64,000 nt of DNA, from assembly GCA_010405405.1 (NCBI GenBank), contig MU004230.1:1819744-1883743 (forward strand), written 5' to 3'. Position numbers and translations under genes: made by a program. The DNA comes from Microthyrium microscopicum (Eukaryota > Ascomycota > Dothideomycetes > Microthyriales > Microthyriaceae). The notes beneath the pieces were generated by a model. It ran no database searches, was not told the origin of the DNA, and saw only the letters and a program-made list of their open reading frames with translations. This document shows positions 24,211 to 34,941 of the stretch, piece by piece (the first letter of the stretch is position 1; the number at the start of each line of letters is the position of its first letter).

Positions 24211-25775
24211 ATGTCGACAGCTTCGCTAGGCAGCTCCTTTTTAACACCTTCAAATTTGAGCCCTTTGGATATTACTGCAAACAAAATTATACTGGCCCTG
24301 TTATTCCCAGCTTGGTTCTGTGTTCTTTTGCGCCTTTACATCAGATGGAAATATGCGAAATTTGGGCTCGATGTAAGCTATCTATATCCAATATGCTCCA
24401 GTTCAACAGTGTTCATTCTCGGCACGTTGACCAGTAATACGTTGATTAAACTCGTCGTCTAAGATGCTCTCACTAACCAGGTCAAAGGATTACCTTATGG
24501 TGGCAGCAGTAGTAATTTACCTGACCGATGGGATTTTCCCAGGATATCACTGATCCTCTTTCAGTGCGCTTATACAGCGACCACAGGTTGTATGATACAA
24601 CTCGTGTACCTCATATTGAGCGGGAGGGCATTAACGAAATTCCAATCGCTCTCCGACGTGAGTGTACTCCAATGCCCATTTACAAGCAGTATGGACTGCT
24701 CACGTTGAAAGTTCTACTGCGTAGGATCTATTCTAGTTTTCCTCACTGTTTTGCTAGTGAAGCTCGCTCTAGGGGTGTTCTTTCTCCGAGTAAGTCAAAT
24801 TCTCTAGACGTTCCCCAGCCTTCCACCTGCTACTACAGAGGTGCCCTCGCAGACATCATAATTGATATTCAAAGCTCTTGATCCAAAAATGGTCGCGTGC
24901 GGTGGTATACATGACCATGATACTCTCGACAGTTGTGTGCCTCACCGCTGTACTTGTGTCGTTCATAACATGTGGCAGTCCGCGCCACGCAGTCTACTTT
25001 ACTTTTACTGGAATCTGTAAAGGCCGACCACACATTTCCAGAATAGCCTTCTCATGGTTCATAATTTTCTTGCCTTCTTACGTCAACTTGGCTGTAGACG
25101 TTGTGTTATCAATACTCCCGATTCCGATGTTACTGCAAACCACGCTTGATCGCAGGCAAAAAATCACTGTCAGCCTGTTTCTCGGATTTTCAACCATGTA
25201 AGTTGTCTTTATGCGCATGTCTGTGTTTTCTCGATGATTAACTGTTTGAATTAGAGGCTGCGTGTCCTCGGTTCTGAAAGTAATCAATGTGGAGAAGCGA
25301 AATTTTACGTCAACGTCTATCGGTATGCTTTCTCAATCGTTGTATGGTATGATGGTGGCTCCTCTAACACTAAACAGGTGACTTGTCAAAAACACTGACC
25401 CTATTCATTGTGTATACTAGCCTCGAGATATTTGCATACATCGTCGGAGGATGTTTGGCCACTTATAGACCACTCCTCAACATTTGGGCTCGAAAGATTG
25501 GCCGGCACTATGGTACAGCAAGATCTCACTACAGGACCGACTCCTCGAATCTACATTCAACAATTGGTAGTCCAAAATCCCGTAGCACCTGCAACACAGA
25601 CAAACCGGGTCCAGACAGCCCTGGACGATGGCGTGCAAATTCATTGCAGACTGATGAGCCAAAGCCGCCTCAAGAAGGAAATGATGAAGAATTCGATAGG
25701 TTTATCAATGCGAATCAGCATACGAGGCGTCTGACACTAGAGAGGCTAGATCAAAATGAAGATGATATGGTGTAA
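24211..25775 (+). CDS. Pth11/SAT4-like seven-helix membrane protein
   Basis: A member of the large fungal family of rhodopsin-like integral membrane proteins named after Magnaporthe Pth11, proposed to act as GPCR-type surface sensors. Exons: 24211-24372, 24488-24511, 24565-24657, 24712-24789, 24875-25197, 25255-25322 and 25378-25775. The frame closes at 381 aa. Exon 2 is only 24 nt. The family landmark RWKYAKFGLDDYLMVAA spans exons 1-2. Hydrophobic helices follow, with LVKLALGVFFLR (helix 3 end), SFITCGSP (helix 4-5 loop), VDVVLSILPIPML (the typical D-x-x-L-x-x-L-P motif), then helices 6 and 7 (LFIVYTSLEIFAYIVGGCLATYRPL). The last ~100 residues form a polar, acidic cytoplasmic tail. There is no CFEM domain at the N terminus. 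Simple ORF calling fragments this gene. The ligand is unknown. Confidence 0.87.
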
Positions 25776-28382
25776 CATACATGGAATATCTGGATGAAGA
25801 GAATGTGGAAGCATTGGAGATAATGTTGATGGAGATCACTTGGAGCTCTTAACGAAGCTTATGAAAAGATCATACACTCTTAGATATGAACCTCGCTTTT
25901 TTCCATCTATTGGGTATCACGTCGCAGTTTGGTCATCGGAAGTAAGGTGATACACCGCTCTTGTTCCGAATTGCCTAGCGATAGGAAGCCATGTTCCATT
26001 AGCAAGGAAATGTGAAACAGTAATGACGACTTGTTGACAGGTACATGGGCGGCTATTAAAACATGAAGCATTCTTCTAGCAGAGAAACGCGCCTTGAGAC
26101 CACATTCTTCCCTCTGAACGAGATGTTTTGTTCTCAGGATTCGCGTTCTCTGAGCACCGGGATCCTGGACTCCATGTCTGGTGGCTTTGGGGTTGAGCCC
26201 AAGATGAAATTCATCAAATCAAAAACTTGTGTGACTGAAATTTCAAGGCATCACCTCGATCCAAATATTGAGGCGTATATTTTGATATCATGCACAACAT
26301 CTGATGTTAGAAAAGTGGTAGCCAAATCGGATAGAAAAGGCGCAACCACGTACGGAAGCGGGTACGCCACTGCCGCGCGTCACCTCACCCCACATGGCAT
26401 CCACATGCAACTCCATCGTGGCTGAAGTTAAAGCATGGATTTGGAAACTACCGGTACCGTCCTAGCGGCCCAGGGATTCTCGAGAACACGAACACGACAG
26501 AAAAGTAAGCTCGTTGTAACAGTATTACAAAAGTATCACCGAAACGCTCCTCGAGTCGTTACTCCTCTGGCTTCTCTAGACTGCTATATGGGGTGCCACT
26601 GCATAGCCAGAATATTTGATCCACCCCCACTATGCAGTGCGCATTCTGGGAGTGGTTCGTACCGGCGGAGGCAAAGCAAGCAGAAGTTAACAAGGAGTCC
26701 ACTTTTGAATGCGCTTGACTGCGATAGCTGGGCCTGGGCCAATTACGAAAGGGGATGGGGGAAGAGGATGTGCCGTTTGCGTGGTGATCCAATTGGACTG
26801 ACAAAATGAAACATGCACTCATGCGGTTTCGAAGAGATGGAAGGAACGATAAATGAGGCTAGGTTGAACACTTGACTAACGAGTTGAAAGCTAAAGAGCT
26901 ATTATGATCATCCAACTCTAAACTCTATTGTCAGATCGTATATTGAGGCACTTTCTAGGTTCCCAATGGCGTGGATTCGACGGTTCATTTAAGTCTCATG
27001 GCATGACTGTTCCAGGAAGGTGTATGATCGGAGTCTTCGGAGGTGACAATACGACGGGCATGGATCGGTTCTAACATATTAATCCTAGACGTGGATTATT
27101 GGGAGGATCTTTCAGGGTCTTGGCTAGTCAGGTTCAAAACCAGTTTAGTTCCTGGTCGCAAACAGGAGGGATCGGTCGCAAGAGACTTCAAGAAATGAGT
27201 GTGATTGGATGAGTGGTAACAAGATTGTGGAAGCCTAAGATAATGAAAAGGATATAAAATAGTAGTCAGGCATGGGAACGAGGGGCAGGATTTGTTGGAG
27301 GATTGATGGAATATATAGATTAGGGGCACAGGGGCAAGAATAGTTATTATAGGGTTTGTTCACTAAAAGAGCATTGTAAATGGTGGCGGTGCAGATATTC
27401 TAGGTAATAGAGTAATCTGAGGCATTTCATGATACCTGCCTATGGAATTGAGTAGGCTGAGAGAATGCAGAAAAAAGAGGTTGGTGTTTTACAAATCGTC
27501 TAGCCACGACTGCTGAGGACTGATCTGGGCCAGATGCGTAGATTTGTCCAACAATAAAGGGCCAGCATCATCGATATCGCGATTAAAGCAGCTAGCAGTG
27601 AACAGAGTCTAAGCCATATCGGTTGTATATCCAGCTTAACAACCAACGACAATTGGGGATTACCACACCATCGAGAAGCTAGTGGGAGCTCGCATGGCAT
27701 CCGCAGAAATGCTGCAGCACACCAGCCAGCCCGGCCTTTTCTTGTGGGTTGGTGGTGGAAATCCCCAGTATTTTTGGATTTGGATTTGGATTTTGTCCAT
27801 CCAAGCCATCTTGGACTTCACCAAGATGATTGATCTGCGAAAGTAGCTTTGTAGAATCGTGGCTGCTCCTGCCCCGCCTTGGATTGCCCTTGCCATTGTT
27901 AGCCCTTTGCTTCTGCCAAAGATCAGTGCTCACGGGTTGCTCTTGCCAGTAATAATCAGTGACAGTCTCCTTTCGCCCTCAGCCTTCACAACATAAAGAG
28001 TGGCCGCAGCAAGAATCGTCATCTACCAGCCAGGTCAAACATCAACACCATTCTCTGAAACTTTCTCTCTCCCCTTCCCATTAAACTCTCCCCTATCTTC
28101 ATCCTTCCACAGTCCACGCTGCTTGCCCCTCTGCCTTTATTCTTCGCTTCTTCCCGCTGCCGTTCAGCCTCCCCCAGTTTTAATCAAAAGTCCGTGCCGA
28201 CGCCTGCTCGATCGGCACCTAGCAATATCCTGCTTTTCAACCTTGGACCCACGCCAGTCCGTGCTATCTAACGCCCGCTCAGGCGTCCCCGGAGCCTTTT
28301 CGGGCCCTGCATCAGAGCATCCAAGCTCGAAACGGTTGTCTTAGCTGATCGACCCATAAATATAAGCCATTCGCTACCCGCC
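25776..28382. other. Intergenic, 2.6 kb, no gene seen
   Basis: Several open frames of 60-125 codons lie on both strands (for example 26063-26809 and 27500-27896), none with convincing splice structure or known motifs. The final ~400 bases before the DUF2406 gene are C/T-rich on the coding strand, as expected for its promoter and 5' UTR. Confidence 0.4.
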
Positions 28383-29639
28383 ATGGATCCACGCTTGCAG
28401 AACCAGCAACGTCCCAATACCCGTCCACGAACAAAGTCTGGATTCAGTTTTCGCAGAAGTTTAAGCAACAAGAGCAGCGAAACTTCATCTCATAAGCGCA
28501 AGGAGTCTCACGAAGAATCTCCTTCTGACAAGCGCAAGACCCACATGTCGCAAACCACGAAAGCCAATCCAAATGCCGCTATCAGCGAAGCACAACCAAG
28601 TACGTCAACTATCCATGGCGAAATGGCCATTTGTGCTAACATCGTTCAGTTGCGCAAGCTTTGGAGAAGACAACCATTACCAGTCTCGCCAATATTAGAT
28701 GTAACGACATTCATGGTAATCCAATAAGTGAGATCGGTTTTCTCAAAGCTCATAACAATGTCTAATTATCCTCTCCAGGTGATCCTGACAAAAGCAATCC
28801 TACACGATGGCGAATGGAGCGTCCCCTCGATACTATTAAATCTTTCGAAATGTCTATTGAACGGGCTCATGCTTCACGTCAATCCTCTTATTATCGTACG
28901 TCGACCTACAACCCTCAGTATACGTTTTCATACACCCCACTAACTTTTCGGCGTAGCAAACGGTCCCAATGGTCCCCAGAGCCGGAGAACCAGCTACATG
29001 GGCGCTAGCCAAGGCCACGCTGGCTACGACCAGAGTCAACGACAGTCCAATGGTCCCGGAGCAGGATACGGAGCTTCTCGAGATAGCTATGGAGAAAGCG
29101 GACAGAATGGATACAATGGTTACAACGGCTACAACGGCAGTAACAAGGAATATGGTCAAGGACCAATGCGTGGCCAACAAGGCTATGGTCCACAAGGTGC
29201 CCCCATATACCCAGCTGTAGGCAATTCAAGGTCAAAGGATACTCTTAATACTGGAGGCTCTGGAGGAAGCGACCAGTGGAACAATTCGACAAATCCAACC
29301 AGTGACGAAGGCTCACTGGAGCGGGCGAATGGTGTTTCCAGGCCGGTGCCTGTCCAATCACACTCTGGATACCAGCAAAACTATGGATCTTACGATGAAC
29401 AAGCGTATGGAAACAATGGCGGACCCCCAAGACCGCCGCAGCACATGGCTGGAAACAATGGATATAATGGAGGCAATTATAATCAAAATCAAGGAATAGG
29501 CGAAAATCCTCCACCACCGCCTCCGAAACAGGCAGCTACCAAAAACATTATTCGTCTAAGTCAAACTGCTGTTCAGTCGGAAGCAGCACCAGCGGAGAGA
29601 TCAAGCTGGTTCAAAAAACGATTCAGCAAGGGAAAGTAA
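28383..29639 (+). CDS. DUF2406-family protein, 364 aa
   Basis: A fungal protein of the DUF2406 type; its biochemical role is not established. Exons are 28383-28599, 28650-28727, 28779-28895 and 28957-29639; introns are 50, 51 and 61 nt and phases close exactly. The conserved N-terminal half contains RTKSGFSFRRSLS, then ALEKTTITSL, then GNPISDPDKSNPTRWRMERPLDTIKSFE, the family core. From about residue 150 the protein is low-complexity, rich in Gly, Asn, Tyr and Gln (repeated GYNGYNGYNG), with a PPPPPP stretch. It ends in a basic SSWFKKRFSKGK tail that could contact a membrane. Ser/Arg motifs in the N terminus look like kinase sites. Family call is fairly firm from the conserved core; function is unknown. 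Confidence 0.82.
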
Positions 29640-30132
29640 ATATCGATTATCACGAACGAGAGCTTGCGAATTGGAAAGGAAATGAGCTTTTCATGTCGGG
29701 AGACGGCCAATTCATTTTATGCTCCGCCCACTCAGCTTGACATGATTTTACAGTTGATGACGGACCTCGGGGACCAAGGACCAAAACTGGACAGCTGCAC
29801 TGGATGGCCAGAGATACAGAGACAGTCGCGGAGATGTTGTTGAAACCAGGATACACTCCGCTTGTACATATGCAACACCTGGTTTATTTTGTGGGACGTG
29901 TTTATGATATGATATCAATGGCGTATGATGTTGGGTATGCGCAAAATGGCGCGGTATTCTTTTTTATGTATGGCGTAGCAAACAATTCCCCCAAATCAGA
30001 CTTTATGAAGGGACATCTGATCAATACCATTCTCAAATTCGTTATGGCATTTACTCTGAACTTAATCCGGTACCTGGGTATCTGTGACAATATAAACTAC
30101 TAAGTGTAACAAACAAAGCTCTCATAACAAGC
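29640..30132. other. Convergent intergenic space
   Basis: 3' UTR and spacer between the DUF2406 gene and VMA21. A frame at 29804-30103 is open but lacks any support. Confidence 0.45.
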
Positions 30133-30501
30133 TTATTGGGCTTTCTTCTGATGCACAGGCTGAGCAAACTCTGCTTGATCCTCTCGCCAAGCTAGATAAA
30201 CGTAGCCTACCAGCACGAGATTGGCAACAGCAGCGGCAGAAGCACCAGCTAGTGTTGCGTTTCCTTTGACGCAAAATTAGCAAGGCTGGGGAATGTGTTG
30301 TGTGGAATGCTACGTACCGTTGAACAGTGAGTTGATTGTGACAAAGTATGTGCCGAGTGGAAGAACAATCATGCCTACTGTAAAACCTAGAAGGGTGACA
30401 ACAATTGAGGAGGGAATTCCGGCTGCTGGTGCTGATGATGGACTTGCATCTCTTGATATCTGTTCTTGTGCGGAGGGATGTCGTTGCCTTGGAGTTGTCA
30501 T
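30133..30501 (-). CDS. VMA21: Vma21, V-ATPase assembly factor
   Basis: A small ER membrane chaperone that assembles the Vo sector of the vacuolar proton pump. Two exons, 30501-30318 and 30263-30133, with a 54-nt intron (GTACGT donor); 104 aa, as expected for the family. The start is the ATG of MTTPRQ; the frame is open upstream but the Vma21 family starts here. Two membrane helices are clear: SIVVTLLGFTVGMIVLPLGTY and, after the NGNATLAG loop, AAAVANLVLVGYVYLAW. The C terminus ends in QKKAQ, a dilysine-like tail compatible with ER retrieval. It is transcribed divergently from FUN30 across about 600 bp. Confidence 0.93.
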
Positions 30502-31096
30502 ATTGCGTTTATATATGATTTTGTCTGGTTGGGATCCTGGCTCTTTCGTTTGCAACTAGACTTGTGTGGGGTATTTGATATCAAGCTGGTGGGAATAGGT
30601 GGTTGAACAAAGCAATAGCAAAAGGCTCAGGAGAGTTTGGACATGATGATGTTGATGGTTTGGTTGATGCTTCCGGAAAGGGCAGTCTGATTGAACGCCA
30701 TCGACTGGAACAGCAGGAACGGGTTGACAGGGGTTGCAGACGCGACTGCCAAACTGACAGACCGCGTTCAACGTTCCTTCCTCTCAGTCACTTTCCACAC
30801 TTGCATCTTCAATGTTCTTGGTGCCTTCCACTTTCAACCTCAACTATTGCCAAATCTCACTATCAGCTATTGTCTTTGATCTCTCTATAAAAGAATCTAC
30901 CTTGAATCCTCACTACCCGCTTGATCTATAGCCACTCCATTTTATTGTCTCGAGACTTACTCTATCTCTTGATCCCGGCACCTCGCCGCTTTTTCGAGTC
31001 AAAATCCTTCTCCATGTTCCGGTCACCTTGAAGCAATTCCACCCGCCTCTTTCTCGCGAGTTCTACACTTTCGACCTCCACTCCAGCCCTTTTACC
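30502..31096. other. Divergent promoter region VMA21 / FUN30
   Basis: Roughly 600 bp shared by the two divergent genes. The FUN30 side is C/T-rich on the plus strand and includes a TATA-like element. No gene is seen. Confidence 0.5.
30886..30893 (+). promoter_or_regulatory. TATA-like element upstream of FUN30
   Basis: TATAAAAG about 205 bp before the FUN30 start codon, followed by pyrimidine-rich sequence typical of fungal transcription start regions. Position and match fit a TATA box; there is no direct evidence of use. Confidence 0.35.
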
Positions 31097-34000
31097 ATGT
31101 CGCCCACATTTGATCCAATTCTGTCCTCTTCGCCGCCGGCGGCCAAGAGGATCACAACACCTGAACGTTCAAGCCCAGCCTTGATTCCCGACCCGGTTAC
31201 ATCACCACGCGAAAATACCTTCATGACCCAACCAACCCAATTACTACCACCACGCGAGAGTTCTCCTCCACAAGTCCTAGTTCCTGCGACGTCTCCTACG
31301 CGTCCTTCGCCGGCAGCCGCGCGAAACAATCAATCTTTGGCACAAAACGGAGTTTTTAATCGCATGGCCCCACCAGGCACTTATCTAAACGTTGCCACGC
31401 AAAATTCTCAACGCAATCCCGTTATTCTCGACAGCGACGACGAAGACGAGCGGGTTATGATTTCTGACCCAGAGGATGAACTCAGTCGTTCTAATATTCC
31501 GGCTGCGAAAATGACATCCTTGTCTCAATATACTTATAGCCCAACCGTTTCGTCTATCCCTCGAAAACGTCCTTCTGATGATGGTTCGTCTCAGGAAGAG
31601 CCATTCACTTTCAAACACCAGAAGCGGACACCCAATGTGCCGCCTCCCACTTCTGGTGTGCAACAAGTTGACAAGGCGCGCAAAATTGAAAGTATAAAAA
31701 ATGTCTTCCCTCATTTGACTAACCTCCAAATCATCGATTACCTACAAAAGCGCCATTGGAATGTTTCCGATGCTGTCAGCTATATCGCGTCCTTGGATGA
31801 TCCGAATGCGCCACAGCCATCTTCTCGGGTCGTTGACCTCACCCAATCAAGCGATGATAAGGCCATCGTGAAGGGTGTGGCCCGAACCAAAACTAACATG
31901 CCTCCATCCAAGTTCCATCAGCAAGACAACAAAGCTTCCATTGCTCAGAAATATGGACAGGTTGGAAAGCAGGTTCAGAATAAGCGCAGGCTTATCAAAA
32001 AACCACAACGCCAAGAGACTGCTTATTCTTCTGATACCGAGGTTGCAGCTCCACAGCAGCTGCAGCAGAAACAGAAGATTGTTCTGCCAAGAGATATCTC
32101 TGACGCGTCACCCGAGGAAGATGAAGCTGAGGAGACTGAGGCGGAGGAGTCAGAGGTACAGCAATCTGATAATGGCAGCCTGCTGAATTTCTTCAATACT
32201 TGCAATGCCAAAGATCTTGCCGATTTGGCGATCAGCACGGAGGAAATCGCTGAGTTGATCATCACTGCACGCCCCTTCCGAAATTTGGATCAGGTCGCTC
32301 TCGTCAAGGAAGCGGCTGTCCCAGGCAATGGCAAAGGACGTCGTGGAAAAGGGCCCAAAGCTGTAGGAGAGAAGGTACTCAACGTGTGCGAGCAAATGTG
32401 GGACGGACTGAATGCCATTGACGCCTTGGTCAAGCATTGTAATGAGCTGGGAAAGAGAGTCAAGGATCGTATGGACCGCGTTGGACTCCACTCCAATGAG
32501 AAGGAAATCAATGCTACCGAGTTCGGTACAGACTCTGGAATTGGTACTCCCAACGCCTCTCCAGTCAAGCCAAAGCATATGTTGCAGCCAGCCAACATGT
32601 CGAAAGAAATGAAAATGAAGGCTCATCAGATCGTTGGACTGAACTGGTTGAACATCATGCACTCTCTAAACATCTCGGGAATTCTTGCTGATGATATGGG
32701 TCTCGGAAAGACCTGTCAAGTCATTTCTTTCCTGTCACATCTTCTCCAGAAAGCCGAAGAGAATGATGAAGATATGGGCAATCATTTGATCATTGTCCCA
32801 GGTTCAACGCTTGAAAATTGGCTTCGTGAATTTGAGCGATTCTCGCCTGAGATCAAAACCTTCCCATATCACGGCTCGCAAGCAGAGCGGTCCGATATGC
32901 AAGAGCAGGTTGAAAAGGGAGAGGTCGAGTTCGACGTCGTCATCACAACTTATGACATGGCCCAGAATAAGCATGATCAACCATTCTTGCGCAAGTTAAA
33001 ACCACGCACTGTCATCTTTGACGAGGGCCACATGCTCAAGAACAAGAATTCGCAACGCTACCAACAACTGCTGAGAATCAACACTCCATGGCGACTTCTT
33101 CTGACCGGCACTCCCCTTCAAAACAACTTGCAGGAACTGGTCTCTATTCTTGGCTTCATCATGCCAGATGTGTTCCGCCAGCACGAAGAAGATTTGGAAT
33201 ATATATTCAAACACAAGGCCAAAACAACCGACAATGACAAGAACTCTGTCCTTCTGTCCGCCCAGCGCATTGACCGTGCCCGCGAAATGATGGCGCCCTT
33301 CATCCTTCGCCGCAAAAAGGATCAAGTGCTCAAGGATTTGCCTAAAAAGATCAGCCGCGTCGAGTATTGCGGCATGACAGATAATCAAGCACTGGTCCAC
33401 AAAGATTTTGTGGAGATTCACGAAGAGGCTATCCGCAAGCGCAAGGCGGGTGAAGTTGGGAGCATGCGCAACTATCTCATGGATCGTCGCAAGGCTGCAA
33501 TTCATCCTCTTCTCTTTCGCTATCATTATACCAATGATTGGATCGCGAAGGTCCACAAGAAGATTCCAGCCAAAGGCAAATATCGTGGATGGTCGGCCCT
33601 GAAGTTCGAGGAGGAGATGTCATGGTGGTCTGACTTTCAAATTCATCAAGTTTGTCAGGAAGTACCTGCTTTGGAAAAACATGTACTCACCAATGAGTGG
33701 ATGGACTCTGGCAAAGTGGACAAGTTGCTTGAACTCCTTACAAAATACGATAAAGAAGGCGGCCGCACTCTGGTCTTTTCACAGTTCACCAAAGTTCTTG
33801 ACATCCTCGAATCCGTCTTCTGGACTAAAGACATCAAGTTCTGTCGTATCGATGGCGATACTCCAATTGCCGCACGTCAAGATTGGGTTGACACCTTCAC
33901 AAATGACGAATCCTATAAGGTGTTCCTACTCTCCACACGCTCCGCTGGCCATGGAATCAACTTGCCTTGTGCCAACAAGGTCGTCATCTTTGATTCGTCT

Positions 34001-34477
34001 TTCAATCCCCAAGATGATGTCCAGGCTGAGAATCGCGCCCATCGTATCGGCCAGACTCGTGAGGTTGAAGTTGTTCGCTTGATCACTAAGGGCTCGATCG
34101 AGGAGCAGATTCATGCACTTGGCCAGAGTAAGTTGGCAATGGAAGACGCTGTCACTGCCGATCAGGGCAAGGCGAACAAGTTGGAGGATGAGGGCATTGA
34201 GTTGGTCGAGAAGATGTTGGAAGGGGAGCAAGATTCCAAGCTTGCTCTGAAGTCTGAGGAAATGAAGAGTGATGAGAAACAGGAAGATGTCAAGGATGAG
34301 GACGTCAAGAAGGAAGACGTCAAGAAGGAGGATGTCAAGGATGAGGATGTCAAGAAGGAAGATGTAAAGAAGGAGAAGAGCAAAAAGAAGGACGTCAAGA
34401 AGGAAGTTAAGAATGAAGATGTAAAGGACATGTTCATGAAAGGCATGAAGAAAGCCGGGATCAAAATGAAGGCTTAA
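31097..34477 (+). CDS. FUN30: Fun30/SMARCAD1-type SNF2 chromatin remodeler
   Basis: A DNA-dependent ATPase related to yeast Fun30, fission yeast Fft3 and human SMARCAD1, which slide or exchange nucleosomes in silencing and in DNA end resection. Intronless; the first in-frame ATG gives 1126 aa. The N-terminal ~190 residues are disordered (Ser/Pro-rich). A CUE-like ubiquitin-binding motif sits at about 195-236 (VFPHLTNLQIIDYL). The SNF2 ATPase begins near 515: Walker A DDMGLGKT with Lys538, then DEGH at 642-645, the Fun30-type variant of DEAH, and LLTGTPLQNN. The helicase C lobe follows (LVFSQFTKVLDIL, STRSAGHGINL, RAHRIGQ). The last ~75 residues are an unusual tandem array of EDVKK-like units. 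It is divergent to VMA21. Confidence 0.93.
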   Translation: MSPTFDPILSSSPPAAKRITTPERSSPALIPDPVTSPRENTFMTQPTQLLPPRESSPPQVLVPATSPTRPSPAAARNNQSLAQNGVFNRMAPPGTYLNVATQNSQRNPVILDSDDEDERVMISDPEDELSRSNIPAAKMTSLSQYTYSPTVSSIPRKRPSDDGSSQEEPFTFKHQKRTPNVPPPTSGVQQVDKARKIESIKNVFPHLTNLQIIDYLQKRHWNVSDAVSYIASLDDPNAPQPSSRVVDLTQSSDDKAIVKGVARTKTNMPPSKFHQQDNKASIAQKYGQVGKQVQNKRRLIKKPQRQETAYSSDTEVAAPQQLQQKQKIVLPRDISDASPEEDEAEETEAEESEVQQSDNGSLLNFFNTCNAKDLADLAISTEEIAELIITARPFRNLDQVALVKEAAVPGNGKGRRGKGPKAVGEKVLNVCEQMWDGLNAIDALVKHCNELGKRVKDRMDRVGLHSNEKEINATEFGTDSGIGTPNASPVKPKHMLQPANMSKEMKMKAHQIVGLNWLNIMHSLNISGILADDMGLGKTCQVISFLSHLLQKAEENDEDMGNHLIIVPGSTLENWLREFERFSPEIKTFPYHGSQAERSDMQEQVEKGEVEFDVVITTYDMAQNKHDQPFLRKLKPRTVIFDEGHMLKNKNSQRYQQLLRINTPWRLLLTGTPLQNNLQELVSILGFIMPDVFRQHEEDLEYIFKHKAKTTDNDKNSVLLSAQRIDRAREMMAPFILRRKKDQVLKDLPKKISRVEYCGMTDNQALVHKDFVEIHEEAIRKRKAGEVGSMRNYLMDRRKAAIHPLLFRYHYTNDWIAKVHKKIPAKGKYRGWSALKFEEEMSWWSDFQIHQVCQEVPALEKHVLTNEWMDSGKVDKLLELLTKYDKEGGRTLVFSQFTKVLDILESVFWTKDIKFCRIDGDTPIAARQDWVDTFTNDESYKVFLLSTRSAGHGINLPCANKVVIFDSSFNPQDDVQAENRAHRIGQTREVEVVRLITKGSIEEQIHALGQSKLAMEDAVTADQGKANKLEDEGIELVEKMLEGEQDSKLALKSEEMKSDEKQEDVKDEDVKKEDVKKEDVKDEDVKKEDVKKEKSKKKDVKKEVKNEDVKDMFMKGMKKAGIKMKA
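34283..34432 (+). repeat. 15-bp tandem repeat coding EDVKK units
   Basis: About ten imperfect 15-bp units (consensus GAGGAYGTCAAGAAG) lie in the 3' end of FUN30 and encode a charged Glu-Asp-Val-Lys-Lys array, followed by a Lys-rich variant. The repeats stay in frame. The first and last copies are the most diverged. Confidence 0.85.
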
Positions 34478-34941
34478 GCATGAGAGGCTTGCCTAAATCG
34501 AGAGCACTTCCCTTCTACATTCAACGAATTGTTTGGATCTGAGTTCAATCGCTCAGTGCTAATGTGTCTTTGCATAGCGTAGCGTTATTTTAGACTTGCA
34601 TTTCACATAAATGCAGACTGGTTGACTGATATTAAAGCGACTTCTAGGTCTGCTACGGTCCCGTCGCCATGGTGTTTCGATAGATGCTACTAGACATACC
34701 ATAATTCATATTGTGAATTCCACACATCTATCTCTTCTTCTCGTGATAATCCTGTATCTAAAACATACCCCAAAAATATTTTCCTCTGTTTCCAAAATCG
34801 CCCCTTTTCGAATGTCAATCTTGTCAAACCAACGCCAAGCCCCCCAACACCTCTCACCACTTCCCAACGCCCATCCAACAAACCTCCAATCCAACACAAC
34901 CCACCCAAATAAATCAAGAGCAAGGAAAATATAGATTCAAA
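34478..34941. other. Intergenic FUN30 / ORC3
   Basis: FUN30 3' UTR followed by the ORC3 promoter. The last ~150 bases are strongly C-rich on the plus strand. Confidence 0.5.

Noticed and set aside
21375-25775. GMC oxidoreductase plus Pth11-like gene as a biosynthetic cluster
   Set aside because: No polyketide synthase, peptide synthetase, terpene cyclase, P450 or cluster regulator is nearby; two isolated genes.
28000-28344. 114-codon plus-strand frame before the DUF2406 gene
   Set aside because: Low-complexity translation of a C/T-rich promoter; the real start with the family N terminus is at 28383.
29804-30103. 99-codon frame between DUF2406 gene and VMA21
   Set aside because: In the 3' UTR region, no homology, no splice signals; convergent spacer is the simpler reading.
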